Assembly (NCBI RefSeq): GCF_000383975.1
Contig: NZ_KB913018.1
Coordinates: 124,001 to 188,000 of the forward strand
Source: Natronorubrum tibetense GA33
GTDB lineage: Archaea; Halobacteriota; Halobacteria; Halobacteriales; Natrialbaceae
Direction of reading: 5' to 3'
DNA length: 64,000 bases
Positions within the stretch are counted from its first letter, which is position 1; each line of letters starts with the position of its first letter. The position numbers and the translations under genes were made by a program. Shown in pieces: positions 43,117 to 51,409 of this stretch. The notes under the pieces are model-generated. The model searched no databases and was not told where the DNA came from. It worked only from the letters and a program-made list of their open reading frames with translations.

Positions 43117-44109
43117 ATGAGCAGTATCGACCCAGACCGTTCCGAGCCCCGCCCGGCAGACGGTGCCGATTCGACCACCGGCAACGGCACCGCTCCTGAC
43201 CAGTTCGAACTCGCCGCCCAGGTCGAACTCCTGGCCGATGAGAACCGCCGCCTGCGCGAGGAATACGCCCGGGCACGTCAGTCACGGTATCAGGCGACAG
43301 CAATCGGCCTCGCCGCCGTCGGCCTTCTCGCCACCATTGCCGGCCTCCTCTTGCCCGACGCACGCGAGGTCCTCGTCGCCCTCGGCGCGACTGGCCTGTT
43401 CGGCGCCGTCTTGACCTACTATCTAACGCCGACACAGGTCGTCGCCGCCGACGTCGGTGAACGCATCTACACGGCGGGGGCGACGAACTTCGCCGCCATC
43501 ACCGACGACCTCGGCCTTCGGGATGAACGTATCTACGTCCCCGGAGAGGTCGCCCCGGCACGCCTCTACGTCCCTCAACAGGCCGCATACGACATCCCAG
43601 ACCCGGCCGAACGGGCAGGCCCGATCCTCGTCGACGACGAGACACGCGGTCTCCTTCTCACGGCTACCGGCGGTGAACTGTTCCGGGTGTTCCAGCGAAC
43701 ACTGACCGGTGAACTCGCGACTGCGCCGTCAGTGCTTGCCACCCAACTGACCGACGCCCTCGTTGAGCAGTTCGAACTGGCTACGAGCGCCAATGTGGAT
43801 CTCGACCCCGAGGGCGGGCGTATCACGGTCGCGATCACGGACAGTGCGCTCGGCGACGTCGACCGCTTCGATCACCCAATCCCCTCGTTCCTCGCCGTTG
43901 GATTCACCGCCGGATTGGAGCGGCCCGTGGCCCTCGAGGTCACCCCCGGCGACGATCGTGCCGACTGGCTGGTGACCTGTCGGTGGGCACTTGAGGACGA
44001 GGACGCCGGGACCGAAGGCAAATCAGTCACGTTCGACGAAACTGCGGCCGAAGTCGCCGATGACTCCGTATCATCGACAAACAGCCGCAATACAGAAAAT
44101 AACAACTGA
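43117..44109 (+). CDS. Haloarchaeal membrane protein with coiled coil and large soluble domain
   Basis: In this 330-residue protein an N-terminal coiled coil (ELAAQVELLADENRRLREEY) is followed by two membrane segments (QATAIGLAAVGLLATIAGLL; EVLVALGATGLFGAVLTYYL). A cytoplasmic or external domain of about 220 residues comes next (RIYVPGEVAPARLYVPQQAA; GELFRVFQRTLTGELATAPS). It resembles an uncharacterised haloarchaeal family regularly found next to DUF58/MoxR. Last gene of its operon. Confidence 0.7.
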   Translation: MSSIDPDRSEPRPADGADSTTGNGTAPDQFELAAQVELLADENRRLREEYARARQSRYQATAIGLAAVGLLATIAGLLLPDAREVLVALGATGLFGAVLTYYLTPTQVVAADVGERIYTAGATNFAAITDDLGLRDERIYVPGEVAPARLYVPQQAAYDIPDPAERAGPILVDDETRGLLLTATGGELFRVFQRTLTGELATAPSVLATQLTDALVEQFELATSANVDLDPEGGRITVAITDSALGDVDRFDHPIPSFLAVGFTAGLERPVALEVTPGDDRADWLVTCRWALEDEDAGTEGKSVTFDETAAEVADDSVSSTNSRNTENNN

Positions 44110-44249
44110 GTTTTAGTTGTTAAACCCATTATACATCGATCGCCCAGCCGTCATGCGATCGAGTACACCTTACTTTTCGGCGGTGACTCTAGTAGGGCGA
44201 CCGGCCTAGAAACGGACGATACTGAACATCCGCTGACCGGCTGAGGCAG

Positions 44250-45266
44250 CTACCCGTTGTCGCCGCTGGCGACTGGTGGTTCCACAGTGTCGGCCCCCGG
44301 CGGGGTGACTGTCTCGACAACCTCAGTGACTATCTCGTCTCGGCTGACGTCGCTCAGGTCGGCATCTGTGCTTAACACAAGCCGGTGGGCCAAGATCACT
44401 TCGGCCAGCTCTTTGACGTCGTCAGGGATCACGTACTCTCGGCCGTGAATTGCAGCGCGAGCCTTCGTGCTGTGAAGGAAGGCAAGCGTCGCACGCGGCG
44501 ACGCGCCATGGGTAACGTCGGGATGATCGCGCGTCGCCGTGACGAGATCGAGGACGTACTCCTTAATCGCGGGCGCGACATAGACATCCGCGACGGTCTC
44601 GCGGGCCGCCAGCAGCTCCCCGACTTCGACAACCTGCTCAACATCCTCAGGTCCGAGCTCGGGATCATCGTCGAACTGGTCGAGCAACTGCCGTTCAACC
44701 GCTCGCTCAGGGAGGTCAACGGTGAGTTTGAACTGGAAGCGGTCACGCTGGGCCTCGGGCAGTTCGAAGACACCCTCAATTTCGATGGGGTTCTGCGTCG
44801 CGATAACCATAAACGGGGTCGGTAGACTAAGCGTTTCGCCCTCGATTGTCACGTGGCGTTCCTGCATCCCCTCGAGCAGCGCCGACTGCGTCTTCGGCGT
44901 CGCGCGGTTGATCTCGTCAGCGACCACCAAGTTGGCGAAGATAGGGCCACGCTGGAGCGTAAAATCCCCAGTAGATTCGCGGTAGACGTGTGTCCCCGTG
45001 ATGTCGGCCGGCACGATGTCGGGCGTCATCTGGATTCGGTTGTACTCGAGGCCACTGACGCGGGCGAAGAGGTTCGCAAGCGTCGTCTTCGCGATACCGG
45101 GGACACCCTCGAGGAGGACGTGACCGCGGGTCAACAGCGCGATTGTGAGGTGTTCGATCGCCGATTCATTACCGATCAGGACGCGGCCAATCTCGTCCTG
45201 AAGCGCGTCATAAGTCGCCGCGGGATCGCGCGACGGGAGGTCGTTGGTCGAGGACTCACCGCTCAT
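44250..45266 (-). CDS. MoxR-family AAA ATPase
   Basis: This 338-residue protein has Walker A GVPGIAKT (54-61), Walker B LVVADEINRA (113-122), the sensor segment VIATQNPIEIEGVFELPEAQ with the conserved RDRF, and the MoxR-type helix NRIQMTPDIVPADITG. It remodels or activates partners, here the DUF58, DUF4129 and DUF4350 proteins encoded around it. It overlaps the DUF4350 gene by four bases. Confidence 0.92.
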   Translation of the reverse strand: MSGESSTNDLPSRDPAATYDALQDEIGRVLIGNESAIEHLTIALLTRGHVLLEGVPGIAKTTLANLFARVSGLEYNRIQMTPDIVPADITGTHVYRESTGDFTLQRGPIFANLVVADEINRATPKTQSALLEGMQERHVTIEGETLSLPTPFMVIATQNPIEIEGVFELPEAQRDRFQFKLTVDLPERAVERQLLDQFDDDPELGPEDVEQVVEVGELLAARETVADVYVAPAIKEYVLDLVTATRDHPDVTHGASPRATLAFLHSTKARAAIHGREYVIPDDVKELAEVILAHRLVLSTDADLSDVSRDEIVTEVVETVTPPGADTVEPPVASGDNG

Positions 45267-46393
45267 TCGTCTGCCCGTTTCGATCCATCACGGTTAAGCG
45301 CTGCTATCACACGTTGAAGACGTTGCTCGTCCCACTCGGGGTGGCGCCGGCGCAACACCGCTGCACGCTGTTCGTCGTCGAGTTCAAGGATCGGCTTGAC
45401 AGAGGGTTCGTCACCTGACGTGTAGCGGCCCAAGCGACGCATGGTCGTTGTCCGAATCCAGCCGACCATCGCCCCGCAATCACGCCGCGAGCCGACTGCT
45501 ACGGCCCCGATACCGACGGCACCGACGAGCAGTTGTACCAGTGGTATCTCTCGCAGCGTTAACACCGCGGCGACCAGCGGCGGCACCTCTTCGGTGTGTG
45601 AAAGGTCAATCAATACCTGATCGGCGTCCGCGTACAGCCCGTGAAGAAACGCCTTGTTATCTGGTTCGTCGAGCATTGCGTTGACGGCAAGGCTCGGGTC
45701 GCCGACGACGACGACCTGGCCGTCATCGACGTCCTCGACGGTCGCGACGGGATAGGCCGCGAGGTCCTCCCCATCGCTGAGTTCGCCGTCCCGATTCGTA
45801 TCGCGGTAGGCATACGCGCTGGTTCGGACCAACACCGTAGCGTCGCCTGGTTCGACAGCCGACGCGTAGTTCAGCGTCAGTTGTTCGGCATCGCCGGTGA
45901 GCGTGTGGTTTTCGACACCCGTGGCGACCGGCATCGTCGGCCCGCGGAAATACTCCTCTTCGTCGCGGAGCAGTTCGCCGTCGACGCGAGCTTCGGCGTT
46001 GACCTCCGTGAGGAGGTCATTGCCGCTCGGGCCGAAGTTCTCGAGGACAACAAGGGTCCCACCGCTGTCGACAAACTCCTGGACCCGGTCGGCATCGGTG
46101 CCAGTATACGGCTCATCGGGGGCGATAACGAACGCGACCGTCCCGTTTGGGTCGCCGGTGGCGTACCGATCGGTCTCACGGATTAGTTTGCTCTCGACAC
46201 CGGGCTCGGCATCGATCTCATCGCGAAGGTCGGAGGTGCCGTCCCACGATGGGTTGTATGGGCCAAAGGCAGCCGTTGAGGTCGCTCCAACAGCGACGAC
46301 CACGACGAGAACGGACAGTGTCAGCGCGACCAGCAGCGCACGCGGCCAATCGATTCCGCCCCCATCGTGGAGCCACGCAATTGGTTTCACCAC
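45263..46393 (-). CDS. DUF4350 membrane protein of the MoxR cluster
   Basis: The start is set at GTG 46393, inside the end of the previous gene, because it yields VVKPIAWLHDGGGIDWPRAL followed directly by a membrane segment (LLVALTLSVLVVVVAVGATS). From there the protein has 376 residues. The extracellular DUF4350 domain (VAFVIAPDEPYTGTDADRVQ; EFVDSGGTLVVLENFGPSGN) resembles GATase/ThuA folds, and a second membrane span is near residue 285 (LVQLLVGAVGIGAVAVGSRR). The function is unknown but the family co-occurs with MoxR. Confidence 0.82.
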   Translation of the reverse strand: MVKPIAWLHDGGGIDWPRALLVALTLSVLVVVVAVGATSTAAFGPYNPSWDGTSDLRDEIDAEPGVESKLIRETDRYATGDPNGTVAFVIAPDEPYTGTDADRVQEFVDSGGTLVVLENFGPSGNDLLTEVNAEARVDGELLRDEEEYFRGPTMPVATGVENHTLTGDAEQLTLNYASAVEPGDATVLVRTSAYAYRDTNRDGELSDGEDLAAYPVATVEDVDDGQVVVVGDPSLAVNAMLDEPDNKAFLHGLYADADQVLIDLSHTEEVPPLVAAVLTLREIPLVQLLVGAVGIGAVAVGSRRDCGAMVGWIRTTTMRRLGRYTSGDEPSVKPILELDDEQRAAVLRRRHPEWDEQRLQRVIAALNRDGSKRADE

Positions 46394-46668
46394 GGAAGCA
46401 CCTCCGGTGACAGAATCTCGAGAACCCGGCGGCTGATGATGACGGCAAAGCCCGTCAGACCGAGTAGAATAAGCCACCGTAGCCGCCGTCGCCAGTCGGG
46501 TGTGACGGCAACCGGCGCCGTCAACTCGGTCACAATCAGCAATCCAAGCAGCGAGAGGACGAAGAACAGTTCGTAGGAGAACGCACCAACGGCTGCCAGC
46601 GCGAGGATAGCCGCGAGCATCCAGGCGAGCTGCCAGCGAACAAATCGCATCCGTCGGTGCGGTGCCAT
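46387..46668 (-). CDS. Small membrane protein, first gene of the MoxR operon
   Basis: This 93-residue protein has three hydrophobic segments (WQLAWMLAAILALAAVGAFS; LFFVLSLLGLLIVTELTAPV; LRWLILLGLTGFAVIISRRV) and a basic start. It overlaps the DUF4350 start by seven bases and so is coupled to it. No named function. Confidence 0.7.
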   Translation of the reverse strand: MAPHRRMRFVRWQLAWMLAAILALAAVGAFSYELFFVLSLLGLLIVTELTAPVAVTPDWRRRLRWLILLGLTGFAVIISRRVLEILSPEVLPW

Positions 46669-46889
46669 CTACCCCAGTAGGGGAAATCAGACACCGTAAA
46701 TATACGGGGTTTGGATATCAGGCGAAGCTGTGATTCGATCGACTGTTATACCCTCGAACAGTCTACAGGCGGGGCAGGCCGAGTACCCCGGGGATTGACC
46801 CCAAGGCGGTTCACTAAGCCCCTCGAGGAGTACTTCGAGAAAATAAAAGTGTAGCTGAGAACGTAAACTCGTATTGGCAGGAAAGAGAG

Positions 46890-47633
46890 TTAATCGGATG
46901 CCGCTTCGACGGCGGCCTCGGTCTCGTTCTGTAGTCGGCGTTCGGCTTCGTCTCGATCCTCGGGATACCCAATATCGAGCCGCCAGCCGTCCATCCCGAT
47001 TGCGTCGATCGTCCGCCCGCTTTGAATCAACAAGTCAATCGCCTCGCTGATCTCGTACTCTCCGCGACTCGAGGGCTGGACCAACTCACACGCCGGGAAA
47101 ATGGCCGGCGTGAACGTATAGAAGCCAGTCATCACGAGATTCGACGGTGGGTCGTCGGGCTTCTCGACGACATCGGTGATCTCCCCGTAGGCGTTCGTGT
47201 CACAGACCCCATATCGAGAGGCTTCCTCCCACGGGACCTCCTCAACCAAAAATGCCGCATCCGCACGGTCCTCGCGTTGACGACGCACGACGTCCTCGAG
47301 ATTTGCGTTGAAGATGTTGTCCCCAAGCATCAGCATGAAGTCATCGTCGATGTGACTCTCGACACCCAGTAACGCGTGGGCCAAGCCGTTCTGTTCACGC
47401 TGATGAGTGTACGTGATTGGCACACCATTATACTCATCGCCGTAGTGATCGATGATCTTCTCTTTCAGATAGCCAACGACCACAACGAACTCGTCGGCCC
47501 CGAGGTCAACCAACTGATCAAAACAGTGTGTCAGAATCGGTTTGCCGTCTACCTCCACCATTCCTTTCGGTTTGTCGTCTGTGAGTGGTCGAAGTCGCGT
47601 TCCCTTCCCAGCGGCGAGGACAACTGCTTTCAT
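46890..47633 (-). CDS. aglF: UTP/dTTP sugar-1-phosphate nucleotidyltransferase, AglF-like
   Basis: From ATG 47633 the protein is 247 residues, close to Haloferax AglF (about 243). It has LAAGKGTRLRPLTDDKPK at residues 6-23, FMLMLGDNIFNANLED (metal-binding Asp), VVEKPDDPPSNLVMTGFYTF and GWRLDIGYPEDRDEAERRL. It makes UDP-glucose (or a related nucleotide sugar) for N-glycosylation. It is divergent from a UDP-glucose dehydrogenase, the same two functions that lie together in the Haloferax agl cluster. The symbol is by similarity only. Confidence 0.78.
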   Translation of the reverse strand: MKAVVLAAGKGTRLRPLTDDKPKGMVEVDGKPILTHCFDQLVDLGADEFVVVVGYLKEKIIDHYGDEYNGVPITYTHQREQNGLAHALLGVESHIDDDFMLMLGDNIFNANLEDVVRRQREDRADAAFLVEEVPWEEASRYGVCDTNAYGEITDVVEKPDDPPSNLVMTGFYTFTPAIFPACELVQPSSRGEYEISEAIDLLIQSGRTIDAIGMDGWRLDIGYPEDRDEAERRLQNETEAAVEAASD

Positions 47634-47737
47634 TGTCCCCTGAATGATGAGTCCGCTTACAAGAAGATTCTGGTTAGCGGTAATAGCCCATACCAGTATC
47701 ACAAATCTTATCTCTTGTCCGCGACCGCACCTATCCC

Positions 47738-49021
47738 ATGCATATCACGGTTATCGGGAGCGGCTACGTCGGCACGACGATCGCCGCGTGTTTCGCCGAC
47801 CTCGGACACGAAGTGACGGCGATCGACATCGACGAAGCGATCGTCGAAACGATCAACGATGGTCAGGCTCCGATCGACGAACCGGGTCTCGAGGAACTCC
47901 TCGAGACCCACGCAGGCGACCGACTCACGGCAACTACGTCCTATGATCCGATCCCGGAATCGGACATCACGTTCCTGGCCATCGGAACTCCCTCCAACGA
48001 GGACGGCAGCATCGACCTGACAGCCCTCGAAGCAGCCGCCGAAGCCACGGGCGAGGCCCTCGCAGACAAACGGGACCGCCATTTGGTCGTCATCAAGAGC
48101 ACGGTCACGCCGCCAAGTATCACTGACGACCTCGTCCCAGCCATCGAACGCGGTGCGAACAACCCCAACGTTTCGGTCGGCATGAACCCTGAGTTCCTCC
48201 GAGAGGGCAGCGCCGTCGAGGACTTCACCCATCCGGACAAGCTCGTTGTCGGGACCACCGAAGCGTGGGCCACGGACAGACTCAAAGATGTCTTCGAGCC
48301 GCTCCTCGAGGCCCACCCGGCGCCGGTAGTCGAGACCGATCCCGAGACGGCCGCGATGATCAAGTACGCGAACAACGCCTTCCTCGCCTCGAAGATCAGC
48401 TTAGTCAACGATCTCGGGAACATCTGTAAGGAGTTCGGTCTCGACGCCTACGAGGTCATGGACGCGATCGGCCTCGATGATCGCATCTCGGAGCAGTTCC
48501 TTCGCAGTGGCGTCGGCTGGGGTGGCTCCTGTTTCCCGAAGGATGTCAATGCGATTACGGCCGCCGCTAAAGCCGCGGGCTACGATCCTGCGGTGTTCGA
48601 GGCCGCCGTCGAGGTCAATGATCGGCAACCCGAGCGACTCCTCACACTCCTCGAAGCCCATGTCGACCTCGAGGACGCAAGAATTGCAGTCCTCGGCCTC
48701 GCGTTCAAGCCCCGCACTGATGATATCCGAAACTCACGGGCGATTCCAGTGATCAATGGTCTCCAGCGCCGAGGAGCTGAAATTGTTGCGTATGATCCGG
48801 TCGCAAGTGAGTCGATGAGCACAGAGTTTCCGGAGATTGAGTACGCCGAGAGCGCTGATGCAGCCCTCACCAATGCCGATGGCACGGTCGTCGTCACTGA
48901 CTGGGATGAGTTCGCGACCCTGGACGACGAGTTCCAGACCATGGCTAACCCTATTGTTGTCGACGGCCGCCGCATTGTCGAGCCAACAGACGACATCATC
49001 TACGAAGGCCTGACCTGGTAG
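47738..49021 (+). CDS. aglM: UDP-glucose 6-dehydrogenase, AglM-like
   Basis: In this 427-residue protein the NAD-binding GSGYVGTTIAACFADLGH is at 7-24, TPSNEDGSIDLTAL and IKSTVTPP follow, and the catalytic motif GWGGSCFPKD has Cys265. Length and motifs match UDP-glucose dehydrogenases such as Haloferax AglM (about 430). It oxidises UDP-glucose to UDP-glucuronate for N-glycans. CTTATC about 30 bases before the ATG is a possible TATA box. Two broken relatives occur in this window (14.2 and 60.2 kb). Confidence 0.85.
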   Translation: MHITVIGSGYVGTTIAACFADLGHEVTAIDIDEAIVETINDGQAPIDEPGLEELLETHAGDRLTATTSYDPIPESDITFLAIGTPSNEDGSIDLTALEAAAEATGEALADKRDRHLVVIKSTVTPPSITDDLVPAIERGANNPNVSVGMNPEFLREGSAVEDFTHPDKLVVGTTEAWATDRLKDVFEPLLEAHPAPVVETDPETAAMIKYANNAFLASKISLVNDLGNICKEFGLDAYEVMDAIGLDDRISEQFLRSGVGWGGSCFPKDVNAITAAAKAAGYDPAVFEAAVEVNDRQPERLLTLLEAHVDLEDARIAVLGLAFKPRTDDIRNSRAIPVINGLQRRGAEIVAYDPVASESMSTEFPEIEYAESADAALTNADGTVVVTDWDEFATLDDEFQTMANPIVVDGRRIVEPTDDIIYEGLTW

Positions 49022-49048
49022 GCAAAGTGTCTCGAGTGTTCTGGCGAG

Positions 49049-49161
49049 CACTCGAGCGCGGAGATCTCGAAAGCCCAAGACCAGTGAGACTACGAACCGA
49101 CGGTTTCGTCCGTGAGGGCCTCGAGCAAACTATCGATTGGCACCGAAGCCAGCGCGAGTAA
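49049..49161 (+). pseudogene. C-terminal remnant of a sugar epimerase
   Basis: After the dehydrogenase, the plus strand reads AEISKAQDQ, a stop, DYEPTVS, then after a frame change REGLEQTIDWHRSQRE and a stop. The intact epimerase at 36355 ends ADISKAAEILDYEPT...GVQQFIDWYRENQE, so this is the last 40 residues of a lost relative. Dehydrogenase and epimerase genes were evidently neighbours here too. Confidence 0.65.
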
Positions 49162-49252
49162 GAGTCGATACAATCATTGAACCACGGCTTTTGTCCGGAA
49201 AGGGTCGGTTCTGGGACCCCTACCGACAATCGGGACACTTCCTGATGTCCTT

Positions 49253-49855
49253 CTAATAGACGAACTCATAGGCGATGGAGTCACACGCATCACAGACCTT
49301 CGGAACGTCCTGCTTGAGGTGATGTTGCACTGCATTACGAGAGAGATAACACTCGGAACATTTGGCGAATCCGGGAGCTTGCTGGAGTACGTCCATATCG
49401 AACTTGTGATTCCGCTCCGCACAGGCTGTGGCCAGTGGATTCCGTGACTGACCCGATTGTTTCAGCTCAATTCCATCATCGGCTGCAATAGCATGAGCAG
49501 TCTCTTCACCTAACTCGCCGCTGGCCCATTGAAAGAGGGCGATCAGCTCAACTCCACTCTGAGACATCCCTAAATCTTCGACATCGAGAATCAACAGCTC
49601 TTGCTTGGCTTCCCTATGAGAGTATTTCGCGCCAACGAACTGCTCATCGACATACTCCAGCGCATCCTCAAGTGCGTCAGCAAAAAACTCTTGCAGACTC
49701 TCACATTCGTACTCGTTTGCGAGTTCGAGTCCGTTGCTCGCAAACCGAACTTTGGAGCACGCGATCGCCGCGTTGTTCGTCTCGCGTAACTCAATCAATA
49801 GACGGATCGCCTCTATCGTCGGTTCATCGTCTTCGGACAGTTGATAGACGTCCAT
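49253..49855 (-). CDS. Uncharacterised protein with C-terminal zinc finger
   Basis: This 200-residue protein has an N-terminal alpha/beta region (TIEAIRLLIELRETNNAAIA; ECESLQEFFADALEDALEYV) and a long acidic middle. The C-terminal part is a zinc-binding module: CAERNH, KCSECYLSRNAVQHH and VCDACDSIAYEFVY. It is the downstream partner of the DUF4365-like gene at 49941, 85 bases away on the same strand. No named family is recognised. Confidence 0.65.
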   Translation of the reverse strand: MDVYQLSEDDEPTIEAIRLLIELRETNNAAIACSKVRFASNGLELANEYECESLQEFFADALEDALEYVDEQFVGAKYSHREAKQELLILDVEDLGMSQSGVELIALFQWASGELGEETAHAIAADDGIELKQSGQSRNPLATACAERNHKFDMDVLQQAPGFAKCSECYLSRNAVQHHLKQDVPKVCDACDSIAYEFVY

Positions 49856-49940
49856 TGCCTTTCGGAGGGCGTGATCGACTTGGTCTGCCTCGGCGAACCC
49901 CCTCGCCTCTCAGAGGAGATTTTGTTCGTGATTACAGACC

Positions 49941-50507
49941 TTATCGGACGAGGCGAGCGTTGTGCCGCGCGAGTGAGCGATCGTCCACTCTTCGTGCCGT
50001 CGCGATGTACTCTCTCGTGGATATCCGACGCTGAGTCCTCTCGACGGCATTCCGAAGTCGATTACGACCTCCAAAATCAGTAAGCGGATCTCGTTCGGTT
50101 CTGATGCGGACGGTTGATTGGTCTCGCCAACCGGGTCGCTCTTCATCCAACACGCCCCAGCAATGCTCCTGGATAATACACCAGTGTAGGCTGTCACTCT
50201 GTCGCTCATAGATGAACAAGACTACCGGAACGGATGCCTGTAGACAGTCCTCGAATAGATATTCCGTCTCGAAGTCCCACCAGACATCGTCCTGATCGTC
50301 GAACCGTCGAGAGGCTTTCAATTGAGCATAGAACGGTGACGGGGAAACAGTGCCTGCACTTTCGATCTCATCCGCCGGCCGGATCTCGTAATCGAACGCG
50401 TAGTCTTCGTCGGCCAATGAGTTCACGGCCCACTGGGCAAGTAATGTTCGTACTCTTCCCCTCGATTGGTCCTCTAATACATTATTCCGATTTTTTCGTT
50501 TTCCCAC
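49941..50507 (-). CDS. DUF4365-like protein, possible PD-(D/E)XK nuclease fold
   Basis: In this 188-residue protein the segment YAFDYEIRPADEI, then SPFYAQLKASRRFD and VWWDFETEYLFEDCLQASVP plus VVLFIYERQSDSLHWCIIQE, matches the layout of DUF4365 proteins, whose Q-x-K motif belongs to a nuclease-like fold. The C-terminal 50 residues are Arg-rich. It could be an effector of a small two-gene system with the zinc-finger protein downstream; this is inference. Confidence 0.6.
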   Translation of the reverse strand: MGKRKNRNNVLEDQSRGRVRTLLAQWAVNSLADEDYAFDYEIRPADEIESAGTVSPSPFYAQLKASRRFDDQDDVWWDFETEYLFEDCLQASVPVVLFIYERQSDSLHWCIIQEHCWGVLDEERPGWRDQSTVRIRTERDPLTDFGGRNRLRNAVERTQRRISTREYIATARRVDDRSLARHNARLVR

Positions 50508-50695
50508 TATATTGGTTCAAAAACTCGCCCCATCTGAGTACTTCGGAGATGGCGGAACAATAACTAATCTTCTGTCCAACTATTTCGATTACTATTCCTT
50601 TCTGAAACCGTGGATAGGTATCGAAGTGCGAAAATGATGTAGCAGTCCGTCAGTCGGCTCGAGAACGAATCAGAGAGAATAGATCTAAAGAAGAG

Positions 50696-51409
50696 CTACC
50701 GAATACGATCGCCGAAAAGGACGTTCCAGACTGCGTTCTGTGCGTTTCGGAGTTGCTCGCTCAACGTGGACTGGCAAATATCGAGTTCCTGTGCGACATC
50801 CTCAGCCGTTGCCTGCTGTGGAACCTCGAAGTAGCCACACTGATAGGCGGTTTCAATGATGGTCAACTGTTCCGGCGTCAGCTTTCCCTGGAGGTTGTAC
50901 TTGAGGATGCTGCCGCCGAGTGGGAAGCTCATTTCATTGGTTTCAGTGACGCCGACGAGTTCGAACGACCGATGTTGACGTTCGATAGCTTCGGCGAGGG
51001 TCTTCAGTTTTTGCCAGCTGGTCACCGATGCAACGATAGTCATGTCCTGATCTTGGACGATGATACGATGCGGGACGGCATCGTGTGCGAGCAGGATCGC
51101 TGTCGGTCTCGGCTCGTGTCCGTTGATGAAGGTGAGAACGTAGAACGTGTTCGAGATGGAACTCGCTGGTTGAACGAACACTGGCTCAATACGGCCAATC
51201 TCGTCGAGTATGGGAACCAGATTCGACACCTCCGGGGCCGTTATTGTGAAAAACTCGAGCCACTGTCCGTCAGTGGCTCCGGGTAACACGTTGTCGAGTT
51301 CGATCTGGGCAGAGACAGACAGGGCGCTGTTTAGGGCCTCCAACACGCCGATCGGCTCCGTCTGGAACTCGATTCGGAGTCGATTCGAGTCCTGAGTTGT
51401 GAGTTCCAT
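50696..51409 (-). CDS. Bat-type HTH regulator (bacterio-opsin-activator family)
   Basis: This 237-residue protein has an N-terminal sensor-like region of about 170 residues (LRIEFQTEPIGVLEALNSAL; VASVTSWQKLKTLAEAIERQ). The C-terminal HTH_10 domain reads LTPEQLTIIETAYQCGYFEV, AEDVAQELDICQSTLSEQLR and NAQNAVWNVLFGD. The ATG overlaps the stop of the ligase gene before it (TAATG). It is the obvious candidate regulator of the acetone carboxylase locus that starts across the divergent promoter. Confidence 0.88.
   Translation of the reverse strand: MELTTQDSNRLRIEFQTEPIGVLEALNSALSVSAQIELDNVLPGATDGQWLEFFTITAPEVSNLVPILDEIGRIEPVFVQPASSISNTFYVLTFINGHEPRPTAILLAHDAVPHRIIVQDQDMTIVASVTSWQKLKTLAEAIERQHRSFELVGVTETNEMSFPLGGSILKYNLQGKLTPEQLTIIETAYQCGYFEVPQQATAEDVAQELDICQSTLSEQLRNAQNAVWNVLFGDRIR

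Noticed and set aside
47634-47737. Long-range operator shared by the AglF-like and AglM-like genes
   Set aside because: Only ordinary AT-containing promoter sequence was visible; no clear palindrome or repeat.
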